This document shows positions 46,705 through 58,784 of a stretch of DNA of 64,000 nt, one piece after another (position 1 is the stretch's first letter; every line of letters begins with the position of its first letter). Source of the stretch: Naganishia liquefaciens (lineage: Eukaryota > Basidiomycota > Tremellomycetes > Filobasidiales > Filobasidiaceae); NCBI GenBank assembly GCA_013423385.1, contig BLZA01000023.1, forward strand, positions 251,782 through 315,781, read 5' to 3'. A program made the position numbers and the translations under genes. The notes below the pieces were generated by a model. It made no database searches and was not told the origin of the DNA. It worked only from the letters and a program-made list of their open reading frames with translations.

Positions 46705-48415
46705 CTACTTGGTGGAGATGGCGGAAACACCAGGAAGTTCCTTGCCCTCGAGCAATTCCAGACTGATACAAGCATGTCAGACGATGTTGAGAAGATGGGT
46801 GAGATATAAATTCGTACCTGGCACCACCACCGGTGGAAACGTGCGAGAGCTGGTCTTCCTTGCCTGCCTGGGCGACAAGGGTAGCGGTGTCTGGTGGAAG
46901 ATGAAATCAGCTCGAACGTCGCGATTGTCAAAAGCTTCGAACATACCACCACCACCAACAATGACCGTCGCGCCGTTCTTGGCAGCACCGATGCAGGCGT
47001 CCAACAAGGCCGTGGATCCCTTCTTGAAGGCCTCCATCTCGAAGACACCGGCCGGGCCGTTCCAGAGGATAGTTTTGGCCTCGGCAACGGTATCGGCGAA
47101 TGCCTTTTGGGATTCTTTGCCGGCGTCGAGACCCATCCACTTGTCGGGGATGCCGTCCTTGTCGGTAGCGTAGCCGGTCTAAGTAGAGACGTTAGCAGCT
47201 GAACCCGAAAAGAGTCAGGCTGAGAACTCACGTTCGCGTCGGGAGCAAACTTGTCGGCGGTGACGAAGTCGGAGGGAAGGACAACCTTGACGTTGTTCTT
47301 CTTGGCCTTTTCCATGAGAGCCTGGACCTGCTTCGATCCATCCTCGTCGAAGAGCGAGTCACCGATGCTCATGTTGTCCAGAACCTTCTTGAAGGTGAAG
47401 GCCATTCCACCACAAATGATCAATGAGTTGACCTACGTTAAGAGACATTAGTGGGGAACCTTTGTACGAAATATAGGAATTCCGCACCTTGTCCAACATG
47501 TTGTCAATCAACTGCAACTTGTCAGCAACCTTGGCTCCACCCAAGATGGCCAAGAACGGCCTCTCCGGGTTCTCCAAAGCCTTGGCGAAGTACTCAAGCT
47601 CCTTCTTCATCAAGAAACCGGCGGCTCGCTTCTCCAGCTCGACACCGACCATGGAAGAGTGTGCTCGGTGGGCGGTACCGAAGGCGTCATTGACGTAGAC
47701 TGTGCCGAGCTTGGTGAGCGACTGTCGGAACTTCTTGACGGATTCGGGGTCAGCTGTGAGGCGCAAACGTTGAATTAGCCACATGTTGCGGATATCGCGG
47801 GAGAGTCTACTCACCCTTTGTCTTCTTGCCCTCGGAATCCTTGCTGCTTCCCTCCTCTTCGGCGTGGAATCGCAAGTTCTCGAGCAAGAAGATCTCGCCT
47901 TCCTTGCTGTTGGCAACAGCCTGCTCGACTTCGGGGCCGACACAGTCCGGAAGGAAGGTGACGGGCTTGGAGAGAAGTTCTTCGAGCTTGGCGGCCTTTT
48001 GTTGAGATGGTTGATTCTAAGCTAGCCGGATCTCAAGTTGAAAGGAGAAATATGCTTACGACGGGTTTCAAGCTGAACTTCTCGACCTTGTGTCCATCGG
48101 GCCGGCCCAAATGGGACATGAGGACGATGGAGGAGGCGCCTAGAATGAATTCAGTACGTCAGCTTACTGAGAAGTACAGGCGAAGCATGCATACCTTGTT
48201 CAATGGCATACTTGATGGTAGGAAGGGCGGCGACGATTCGCTAGATTGGGAAGAGCTTAAGCGACATTGTCCTACTAAATGCATGCCTGACTCACAGCGG
48301 GGTTCGTAATCTCGTTGGTCTTTTTGTCCATAGGAACGTTGAAGTCAACACGGATCAAAACCTTCTCGCCCTTGAGCTTGAGGTCGGTGATAGCGAGCTT
48401 GTTTGCGAGAGACAT
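46705..48415 (-). CDS. PGK1: Phosphoglycerate kinase
   Basis: This glycolytic enzyme transfers a phosphate from 1,3-bisphosphoglycerate to ADP. The first exons are 48296-48415, 48195-48240 and 48060-48139. The sequence reads [159 protein letters not shown] and [20 protein letters not shown]. All substrate and nucleotide motifs are present, and the length is that of eukaryotic PGK. The MSLANKL start is preferred over upstream in-frame codons that are not ATG. Confidence 0.97.
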
Positions 48416-49198
48416 TGTTGCAGTGAGTGGATGTGCTGTACGTGACAAATGGAATGTTCGCGCGATGAAGACGACGGGAACGATGAAGACGAGCCACTTG
48501 TACCGGCGCAGGAACATGCTAGACGGACACCTGGGCTGACGTGGGGAGTCACTCGTCGCGATTCGTCACATATTGGTTCCGCGTTTCGTCTGGATCACGT
48601 GACGCATGGGGCTTGTCGTCTTTGGGTCTCATGAGGACTTCCCAGCTGACCGGTCTTCAGGGACTCGACCGGCCTGTCGCTGCCGCTTCCTGGTTCCTCC
48701 GCATTCACGGACCGTATCATTCGGAATCCGCTGAACTTTTTTCCACGCAGCGTGACAATGTAAAGGTCATCGCACATAGCGACAGCAGGACCGAATAAAG
48801 CCGGACGCAAGTCGGACAAGAAAACAAGCTCGAGAACGCGTCGGAGCGCGACGCGGGAGTCGAACCACCGTTTAGCCCGCAACCGCCAAGCCCGAATTGG
48901 TCTCGTTGTAAAATCAAGTACGCATGTATATCTACTGAATGCAGGACACCGCTGGCTACACTTTTACAAACAACTGCCACAAGCCCCTGGCTGTGAACGT
49001 CTCGCAAGTCAGATTTCTCCTTTTCGGCGTCCCAATCCCTTTTCAACAGCTCGCCATAAACGAAGATACAAGAAGATTTTTCCAGACTTCAAAGACGGGT
49101 ACTGAGTCGTAGCCCGTGTAAATGTCCATGTCGATGTCGTATATTGGTCGTATCGGTCATTAATCTGCTTCTCGAATTCTGCCTTCGCCATCTTGTCC
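48416..49198. other. Intergenic region with the PGK1 promoter
   Basis: About 780 bp between PGK1 (start) and the YDR124W-like gene (stop), both on the minus strand. The left part should carry the strong glycolytic promoter. A tRNA-like TCGAACC string near 48857 does not fold and is rejected. Confidence 0.4.
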
Positions 49199-52100
49199 CT
49201 ACATCGCATCATTCGTCCAAAAAGCATCCCGGTCGCTGCTATCCGAAAACTTGACAAATTCGCGCTCGGCTGTCTCCATCTCGGACAACTCACGCACGTG
49301 GTGAATTGGTTCCAGTACGATCGGCGCCGCGGGTGTCCGTTGATCGTCGTCGCCGTGGGCCATCGCCGTCGTGCTAGTCGATAATGTTGGTCCATTGATT
49401 CCTGTCGCTATACCTTCGTCATCCTCCAAAGCACCAACAAGTGTCATTTCGGCGCCCTTGCTGCGGTGCGAGGCGCGCGAGGAGGTTGCCCCCGTCGACC
49501 GAGACTCGTCAATCTCTGGTTCATCCAGTCCCGTCAAGCGGGCCTCGAATCCGGCCGCGGTTCTCAAGTTGGCTTTTGCAGAGGTGGAAAGCGGCATGCT
49601 CATTGTCATGCTCAACTGGCCAGCATAAGATGTTGTTGGCCGAGAACCCGTTGCCGAGGATGACTCGGTGGCGGTGCGACGCATGACGGAAGAGTGTTCG
49701 CTGAGTCCGAGGATGTGTGTCGCACCGGGGGCGTTCTCATCGTTCGTGGACGACAAGCCATTAGCGTATGGCATCATACGATCCGCTCCGGACTTGAAAG
49801 ACTGCGTCATATCAAGCACGGGCGTACCAGCGGACACGGTAGGTTCCATATGCTTGTATTGAAAAGGCAATTGCGGGAACTGCGAGGCCGGATAGGTGTA
49901 GGCTTGTTGAGGCAAGTGCGGTGCACCGGTTGGACGATGACTCTGATGACTGTCAACAGAAGCAACCGAGTGCGTCGAATTCGTTCGCAAAAACGGCGGA
50001 GGATGATCGTACACCATTAAGGAGCCTTGCTGCGGGGCGGCGGAGAAGGGGGACATGCCGTGTTGGACTTCATATAGATTGTACTGACTCCCTGGCATTG
50101 CGCTGGTGCCATGCGGAATCGACATTGCGTTTCGACCTCCACCATGAACGGGGATGGTGTTGGGAGGAAGTAACCGTGGTTGACCGTTGATGTCCGTGAC
50201 ATAGAAATCCATTCCCCCCATGGCGCTAAGGCCGGAAGTCGGTATACCGCTGCGATAATTCGAGTTCATTGCCGCGAAATCCGGTTGTGGAGGATATTGC
50301 GAGAATTTGCTCGGAATCGCCTGAGGTGCCGACACAGTCGAGTTTCTGGATCCCGAACGCGTGATTCCTCCCCCATCGATCTGCTGAAGTCTCTGTTGAC
50401 GCTGATTTGTCGGAGTATCTGCTATCCATGTGATATCGTTGTTGGGCAAAGTCCGTGTACCGGCCGCGGACCAGGGCCTGCTAGTGAAGGGATGATCCAC
50501 CGGGGATACTATCCCTGCTGCGCTCGGCACTCTGGCGTGCGGTATGCCATTCGCAATCATCAAGTCATTTTGAAGTGCTTTACCTGGTTGTTTGCCGTTG
50601 CGTAAGCCACCAGTAGATTGCGGTCGAGGCAATTTTTGTACTGATGTCGAGGCAGCCGCCATGGGTGTCTTTGCCGACTTCTGCCGTCTCGCGACTCTCG
50701 ATGATACCTCGCCGTCTGGACCGATGTTCTCCTTGTTGGCTTGCGTTAGCTCATCAAGTTTTCGCTTCTTGATCGCGCCGGCGCCCAAGAAAACGGATTC
50801 GCCAATGGAGCCAGCTTTTTGATGGCGGACGACATTGATTGTAGACAGCGTTGCCGATGGAATTATGTCAAACGGCGATGCCAAATCTTGACGCTTGCTG
50901 ATCTCCTCAACTTTCCTCTCTACTCGTTGGCCTGCCCCCTGACCAGTTTCTTCTTCCTTCATTCGTTGCGACATCTCGTCCAGAATTGTCATTCTCGCAA
51001 CGGTTGTCAGACGAGCTGGTGGGGATGCAGGGACGTTGACCACGAGATCGGATACTGCAAGAGCCATTCGTCAGTAGTTAAATTTTCCTGGCTCACTTGT
51101 GAGATCTTACCATCTCCGGCGACCCTCCGCCTTTCGTCTTCCTTGGCTACTTTATAGATATCGCGTAGCGTTCTCATCCTAGGTTGCGTGATATACGCCG
51201 TGGACTCTGCAGTCGATAGCTCCAGCTTGGATATGGGCACGAGGGAAGACCGAATTAGTGAAATAAGAATCTGGGTTCGTTCTACAAGTTTCTTCAGTGC
51301 TGAAATTCAAAAAATCGACAAGCTCACTAACCAGGTTTTTGCAGGTGATCGGGTTCGCGGTGACGAATGTTTTCAGGCCACCATCCTGGCCGGCAATCAT
51401 CGCCCCTGTTGTACGGAAACTTGCTTTGCTTCTTCGGTTCGACCACTTTGATCCAATTCTTGACGACTAATCGGCACGTCTCCTGCTGTAGCGACTCGAA
51501 TCGCTCAGCATACCAATCCACCAGATCGACTTCCCGAATTCTGATCGAGCGTGTTTGGACTGAGGGTGTTGTCGGCGTGCCAGGATGAGACTTGGCCAAT
51601 GCACTAGCATGTGAAGATGTGCGCATGTGGCCCGAAAGAGGTGGCATATTTGATTTGTCCGCACTCCTCGTCTTGCCGAGCATGATCTTCGACTGAATCC
51701 CGACTGAGCCTTCAAGCACGTTATTCATCAAGCCTGCTGTTCTACCGCTCGTAGGAGTGGGCGCAAGAATACCTGTGGTCTGGCCGTTGGCAGCTACCGA
51801 AGGAGTGATGAAGCCGTTGGTCACCAATGCGGTTGTCGGCCTCGAAGGCGTAGCTGATGCGAGCATGAAACGCTTCCCGGAATCGCCGGATTTCGGATTC
51901 GTTCGCATAGAGAGAGGGGATCCCGTCATCGTCACTTGTACTTGACGCGCATTATTTGTCGCCGCGACTGAAACGTCGTGCCGCGATGAGTCGCTGTTCG
52001 ATTGCGCTTTGTAGGTAGAGGCGCTTGGGATGCCGGATTTCGCCAAGAGTGCCGGAGTTTCCGCATCGACGAGCGTGATATCACCCTGCTCATCGACTTG

Positions 52101-52892
52101 ATCTTCCTTTTTGGGTTTGAAGATAGATTCGGCGATACATCGGGTAGGATCGATCTCAAGTGATACCGTGGGATCCATGGCGGTGTCTACTGAAGTCTCG
52201 GTTTTAAGCTGTTCCAGCGATTGGTTCTCGGCTTCGACTTCGACTTCGGCTTCTTCTTCGGAATCTTCATCTCCTTCGACTTCATCCTCATCTTCGTCCT
52301 CTTCCACATCATCCTCAGCTACCATTGTAGCATCACCCGCGGCATCCTGCGCCACAAATCGCAACGGCGTCAATGGAGGTCGCAACATATGTTGTTTCCC
52401 CTTCCCAACCGCACTAAGCGTTTGCGGAGTAACTCCATCCTCACCCAGCCGAGCCGCCTTTTCTGCTGCGAGCTTCCCCGCCTTGGCCGTCTTTGCACTT
52501 CTTAGCAAATGGCTCGCCTTCTCCGCCGGCTCCATATCCGCCCACTCATCCATGATTCGACCCTGCTCATCTAGTAACCCGCCTTCCTCTCTCCGTTTCC
52601 GCTGGATTTCCTCGAGTTGTTCTCGCTTTCGATCGGCGCCTTCCCGGACTTGCACCGCCAACTGTCGCAGCATGTCCAAATCAAGGACATCATCGACGTT
52701 GTTTTGCAATAGTTCCGATGCATACGTCTCGACTTCGCCTTTGGCTGATATCCAGGCAATGACGAATTGCGAGCCGTTGATATAGGAAGATTTACCGAGT
52801 GTGCGGAGAATGAGGTCTCGCTTGGACTTGAAGTGTCGATGTTGACGCGTGGAAGAGGTGTACGGTTCCGTACGAACGGGAATCCGCGGCAT
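49199..52892 (-). CDS. Large protein with a YDR124W-like helical bundle domain
   Basis: Three exons (51332-52892, 51111-51281, 49199-51054) give 1195 residues in phase. The N-terminus MPRIPVRTEPYTSSTRQHRH is followed by GKSSYINGSQFVIAWISAKG, a Lys/Arg/Glu helix, and a strongly acidic run around residues 190-220 (DDVEEDEDEDEVEGDEDSEE). The recognisable domain is DLVDWYAERFESLQQETCRL, VVKNWIKVVEPKKQSKFPYN and PGWWPENIRHREPDHLQKPE, which matches the fungal YDR124W-like helical bundle family (also named after the subtelomeric hrmA cluster). KKRKLDELTQANKENIG is a likely nuclear signal. The last 600 residues are Ser/Pro/Gln-rich and probably disordered. The function is unknown; a nuclear regulator is an inference from composition. 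Confidence 0.75.
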
Positions 52893-54575
52893 CGTTTTGG
52901 AGATAGCGGGATCTAGATGCTGATGATTCCAAGTGGTAGTGGACCACTTGACCGTAGAGCTTGTCTCCCAGTCAAATTCGAGGGCTTTATCACCGCATTC
53001 CCCCTACAACTGAGGTCAACCCTTCGTTCTTGAACAGGCCAGTACTTCAGAGTCTCATCAAACTGTGGTGACATGGCGAGATAGCAGATAGATGAGAATA
53101 CCATGCAATGAATCGGTCCCATCAGCACCTGGTGGGGCCAAGAGGTGTTTGTTTCAGATACGATGCTTACCGCCAATGACAGCTAAACAGCAGTATGTCC
53201 AACTCAGAGGCCTGTCTTGACGTTGGTGTCGCTTCCGCTGGTAGTGCAAACGTGCGGTGGCTCTGTGGACGAGTTATCTCAGCGTCATCGGAAAATAAGC
53301 TTTGGCCTGCTTCGTCGCTTCATGTTGGACGCTCCCTCGCACAACTGACGGGCCTGCGAGCGCGCTCAGCCGACGCGTTCAGCTGCACGTGACCTGGGAC
53401 CCTCGATCAGGACTCCTCTTTCTCCGTGCGGTCAAGAGCCTCTGGGGTGGCACAGCTTCACGCTACTTCACCCCGGATGTTGCGCAGCAAAGGGTTCTCC
53501 GGTCAACTCTATTGACAAGCGTCATCTGTCACGAGTTGAATAAGAGTTCCTCTCTGGACAGTCGTTTGTGATGGACATCGATTAGATGTGCGAAGATCCT
53601 CTCGTAGCGCATGACTATCAATTGCGACTTCCGCGGCCGCCCATTTCATTGAACCTGCTTGTCGTAAAGTTGATATCGCTCTGTCTCACCGCTTCGAGCT
53701 TCTCGGATAGAACTAATCGCAGAGACAGTTCTTAAATACCCGACCGAATGCGGTATCTTCTATCCACAAAGGCTGGATACTCGAATACCAAACAGCATTC
53801 CACGATCTACTATGATTCACCGACATGTCAAGGGAGAAGGCAAGAGCACGAGAGAAATTTCAGAAGTATCTATCGGATACCAGGTGCACTGCCTGATGTC
53901 AGGTCACAAAGAATACATCAAGGGCTCTACTAGTAGACGGTAGATGGTCAAGTCTACTCGTCCATTTACAGTTCACCAGCTATTTCACCTTACTCGCGGT
54001 CCCATCGTGTGTTCCCAGACTCGGCCATGGCGAGAAGGGATTCATCAACAGTGTCAGCCAACAGATATATTTGAAGTGGCGCAACATCAAGCAGCTCTTC
54101 GAGTCCTTGACATATTGGTGTTCAAGAATCGAAGGTCTCTATGGTTCAGGCTCCACAGCTGTTCCAGGCCTGCCAGCACAGCTAATTGGATCCAGCTTGA
54201 CGGGCCTGTTTCACTCGACTAGCCTGAACGGATATTTCCCGCTTTTCGTCTCGTGCGATTGGTGGTCTGATGACAAACCGCACTAGATGGATTCCAAACA
54301 GTGACAGTATAGTCAGGATATCAGTACTTGCAAGAAGAAGATACCTATGTATTGTTGCGAGCGATCTCCATCTTGTAAACCAAAAAAGCCCTGCCTCTCG
54401 TCACAGACTGATACTTATCAACCCGCGGCTGCCAGCTCCTCAATTGGGCCTAGATCGAGATCGAACGTCAGTCGCCCGCTTATTAGCTCCCTTCGATAAT
54501 TGACGGCCGTATTCATATTCATCTTTCGTGACGTTGATTCGTCGACCGGAATAGTCAATCGGATCCTCGTCCACC
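52893..54575. other. Divergent intergenic region
   Basis: About 1.7 kb separate the YDR124W-like gene (minus) from the ERT1 gene (plus). The frames are short and overlap without family features. It probably holds long 5' leaders and promoters of two regulators. Confidence 0.4.
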
Positions 54576-57500
54576 ATGCCGTATCGAAGATTTCTTCGTG
54601 AACAGAACATTTACGTTCCCGACAAGATTCTCCCCAGTAGACAATCGTCACCTCAAGCTCAAAGTCAAGCTCAGCTTTATCAGTCACCCTCGCCTCAGAT
54701 CCAGGCATTTCACCAATCCCCGACGCAACCTCCGGTGTACCAATCTTCCCCACAGGCTCAGCTCCAGTCACCTCATCAGCTCTATCTCTCTCCATCCCAG
54801 CCCATCTATCACTCTCCTCCGACACAGGTCCAATTATATCAATCACCACCGCAAGTGCCCTACTTCACCTCACCGCAGCAACTTTCTCCGCAACAGGTGC
54901 AAATCGCTCAACAGGGAGTTGACGTACCTGGCAGTCGGCCTCAGGCCGCTTCGGGAATGTTCAATTCCCATAATCTCTCGCAACCGCTACCGCCGGGCGT
55001 CATCGGACGTGCACCGAGAAACGGCACAATTGTTCAGCAGCACACGCATTATCCCTTCGCGCCGCAACAGCCAACGAATGCGCAGAATGTAACGCTGCAG
55101 CCTGTCGCTAACGGTGGCGTACAAGCCCACACGGTATCAAGCACGTTACAGCAGTCGACCCCGATCAAAAAGCGGAAATTGACGAGCGATAACGCGCTGC
55201 CGGGATCCAGCACGGTAACGCCGTCTGCAGGTCCAACACAACCCGCCCGACCATCGTTCAGCCACCAGCCATCGACCTCCTCTCTTCCATCGGACGACGC
55301 AGGCGGCGGTGCGAATGAGCAAGATCGTGATGATGATGCAGACAAGAAGGGTGGACAGAAAAGGGGGAAGAAGGCATGTACCATGACCGGAAAGGGTCCC
55401 AAGGAGAAGCACAAGGCCAAGGCGTGCATCTATTGCCGCCGAAGGTGAGTCTGCTCAGATAGTCCGTATTGCCGTTGCTGATAAAGGACAGCCACATGGT
55501 CTGTGATCATGAACGTCCTTGCGGTCGATGGTGAGTTGATTTCGGCATTATCTCTTATTTGCACCGACCTTTTTCCAGCATTAAGCGAGGAATCCAGAAC
55601 CTTTGCATAGAAGACGGAAAGCAGCAAGCAGGAATGAGCAACTCAAAATCGCAGGCTGAAGACCGTGAAGCAGATAATCTCAAGCGCTCACAGTCACCGG
55701 CGGACGGGTCTTTGATCAAACGTCAAAAATCGACATCTTCAGGCTCACATACAGCAGATCAATCCGCTTCAAAGCCTGGGTCAACTTCCCAGCAAGGCTC
55801 GATTGATTACTGGCCGCAACAGGTTCCGCGATCCGGCTCACAGTCCGAACAAGCCAAGGACGCGACCTCGCATCTCGCACATGGCATCTCACCATCACAA
55901 CTGAACTCACGCGTGAACATGTACAACTTGTCTGGTATTGAGGGAACGGGTGATACGACGCAGATTGGCGCTCTGCACTCAACCGGGATGTCACTACCGC
56001 CGGCCTGGCCGATGCTTCCAGGAGATGCTACCACGGCAGAGAAGATTGACATGCACACGGCTCACCTGACAGGCAATCCTACTCTTGCATCTGGCCCAAA
56101 CACCGAGATGGGCTGGGCGACAGGAGATGTCAGCGACGGGCGTCTGAATGGAAATGGGGACAATGGGTTGGACGGTGGGAATGACGCAACCACGGGTTCA
56201 TTCGCGACCGGAATACCTCTTGTCAATGAACCTCTCCACGGATCGAGCTCGGCTGAGCTCCCTCCACAGGCGACTGTCACCAATTACGGTACGACAGCGA
56301 CCGAAAGATTGTCTCGACAAGTGCAAGGCGGAGAATTCGGTGTACTTTCCGACTTTCTGGAGAGTCTCGGCATTCCATCACTTCCTGGCGGTCTTGGAGA
56401 TATTTTTGGAGACAATGGACTCGACCTTGCTGGTATCGGTGCAGATTCTGGAATGGGAGCCTTGCTGGGAGACGGGTTCGGTGCGATCACAGCCGGTGAG
56501 GGAGATGTTCTGGCAACTGAGGGGCAGGTCAGCGAAAGCGAAGCGAAGAAGACAGAGTCCGGAAATGTCAAAGTTGAAGAGGACGGGCCGATATTGCCAA
56601 AGGCTAGCAAAGCGTAAGTTCGATGGAGGTGTCTTCCCCATCCGCCATATTCCTGATCACCGGTCTTTCAGCGAGAAGTACTTCTTGGCAGCCGCGGATC
56701 AAGCTTCGGGAACACGGGACGAGCGACTTGCCAAGGTCATCAAGGCAAAATACGAAGCAGGACTTTTGAAGCCATATGATTACAGCCGCGGTTATGCCAA
56801 AATGTACAAATGGCTTGAGAAAAAGTGGGTCGGATGGGGTGAAAACAGGCTCTCTGCTGATCTCGGCCTTTAGCGTTCCGTCGCCCACAACACGGCAAGC
56901 CATTCTGCGGCCATTATCTGTCTTCCGACCTGCCTTTCGGGCTATCAGTCAAACGCTGAGCGATATCGACCTGGTGTTTGTAGAGGAAGCCTTCGAAAGA
57001 TTGATGCTTGATTACGACCGAGTTTTCTCCGGCAAGTCAACCTCCTTGAGTCATTAGTATCTGGATCCTTACATCCCTCACAGCCATACATACACCTGCC
57101 TGCCTCTGGCGACGGACAGGAGAGATCTATAAGGCCAACAAGGAGTTTTCCGTTCTGACCGGGATCCCGTCCGCCTTACTGCGCGGTGGCAAGATAGGCA
57201 TCTATGAGCTGATGACCGAGGAAAGTATGGTCCGGTATTATCAGGTAAGTTGGGGCGAGAACCTCGGTGCGAAGGCGCGGCTAACCCATGTCTTTATAGC
57301 TATTCGGCAGTATTGCTTTTGATTCGGGCAAGTTTCGCGAAACGCGTGGGCCGCTTTGTCGTTAATCCTGTCTCCTTTCAGGCCGCAAGAGTCTCGACAC
57401 CATCTGCACGCTGCGTATACCGGATCGCTTGACGAGAGTGAATGCATCAAGTACGACCCCTCTTCTGGGTCCCGCAGGTTATTCCACATCAAATACGCCA

Positions 57501-57779
57501 ATGTCTTCGCCCAGGGCTTCAAATTTTGCGCTGCCCGCCGGTTTGGCCATGACACGGACAGAGTCACACCAAGGATCGACGACACCGAATCAAGGTCGAC
57601 CGACACCTGTGCCAGGCGGAGAAGACAGTTTCAGATTGGTGAAATGCTGTTTCAGCTTTACCATAAGACGCGACTCGTATGTTCTGCTAGGCACACTTCG
57701 CACTCACTTCGCTAATCCGTCGCCGTCTTTCAGATATGGATTTCCGACAGCGATTGTGGGCAATTTCATTCCGTCATAG
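54576..57779 (+). CDS. ERT1: ERT1/AcuK-type transcription activator of gluconeogenesis
   Basis: ERT1 and its kin switch on gluconeogenic and non-fermentable carbon genes. Nine exons (54576-55444, 55492-55530, 55579-56613, 56672-56824, 56874-57031, 57084-57244, 57300-57327, 57382-57676, 57734-57779) give 927 residues. After a long Gln/Pro/Ser-rich region with QSP repeats and a KKRK signal comes the Zn2Cys6 cluster ACIYCRRSHMVCDHERPCGR with C at 284, 287, 294, 300, 303 and 312. The spacing and the SHMxCDxxRPCxRC core are those of ERT1. The PAS-like C-terminal part includes FRAISQTLSDIDLVFVEEAF, CLWRRTGEIYKANKEFSVLT, YYQLFGSIAFDSGRKS and CCFSFTIRRDSYGFPTAIVG. Two introns have GCAAGT donors (57032 and 57328). 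The last intron (57 nt) is open in frame if retained. Confidence 0.93.
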
Positions 57780-58015
57780 GCAACTCTACATGTGAAGTAG
57801 ACAGATACAGCTACGGAATGAGTTTTACCGCGCATCCGCATCGCTGCGAAAGGCCTCATTCTCCACGTGCCCGAAAGAGTCGAGCGCGATCCATGTCACA
57901 CCGCCAGTTCCCAGATCAGTGTGGCGGTTAGTTAGGAGAGGTTCAGCCAAATCTTCTGGGTGTCAATCCTGCCATGTCGAATTGGGATGAGCAAGGTGTG
58001 CCAGGATATTCGGCC

Positions 58016-58784
58016 CTAACAAGATCTTTGAGCTTCTGAAGATGCGACGAATGGATTGTCCTCGCTGTTCTTAAAGGCGTAGGCACTCCAGATACTTCTC
58101 TTCAAAAAAGAAGTCGAGATGAGATCTAGTCCCTGCAGTTGCGTCGACTCCCTTTCAGTTGTACCCGGCGTCAATTCTCCGCTTGACGTCGTCTCCACAG
58201 CATTTGAGCATGTTTCCGAGGGCTCGTCAAGAAGACTATGCCCATCGACAAAACTTTCGGATACCATATAGCCGATATCTATTCCAGCTGATTCACTCAA
58301 GTCGATCCTCATGAATTTTTCCATCGCCGTGTCGTAGAGCTTGATATCGCCACGCGATAAGATACCGTGACAGGCTTTTGCAAAAGCAAAAGGCCACAAC
58401 CTCGAGTGCCAGGGGGCTCTTGTTGAGAGCTATGAAACCTTGCAACTCGCTTTCGCGTGCTAGGTGGTCCAGTTTTCCTAGTCTCCGCAGAGCAAGGTAT
58501 TCATACGAAGGGACCAAGATCGTTGTCCGTTGAAGATCCTCTAGTGTGCCGACCAACTCTTCCTTAAAGCGTATGTCTGCGCGCTCTCGGAAAGGTCGCC
58601 TGATGATATTGTAGTAAAGCTGGGCTTCTTCATAGCACTGGTCTTCGACCTTGTTGTCGTGCAACAGCCTCTTTGAGCGACAGAAATCTGTGAAGTTTAT
58701 CTCGCCAAAGAGCTGACAGCGGGCTTTCAGATCTTCTGGAATCGTTTCGAGTTCGCTAGGCTGCTTGCTTCGAGAGCGTGGCAT
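58016..58784 (-). CDS. Hypothetical charged protein
   Basis: A first exon 58401-58784 starts MPRSRSKQPSELETIPEDLK and encodes charged, helix-rich sequence (ARCQLFGEINFTDFCRSKRL, RRPFRERADIRFKEELVGTL). A second frame lies at 58016-58339 (LYDTAMEKFMRIDLSESAG ... SEAQRSC). A 61-nt intron from GTTGTG to ATCAAG joins them in phase 0 and gives 235 residues. The donor is weak, so the join is uncertain. No signal peptide, membrane segment or known family is seen. The gene is divergent from the rhodopsin gene with about 870 bp between start codons. Confidence 0.45.

Noticed and set aside
48835-48930. tRNA-like string (TCGAACC on plus, GGTTCGA on minus)
   Set aside because: The T-arm around the string does not pair (three of five positions fail) and no acceptor or anticodon arm could be built.
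53180-54550. Possible transposon remnant
   Set aside because: No terminal repeats, target duplication or transposase motif could be seen on either strand.
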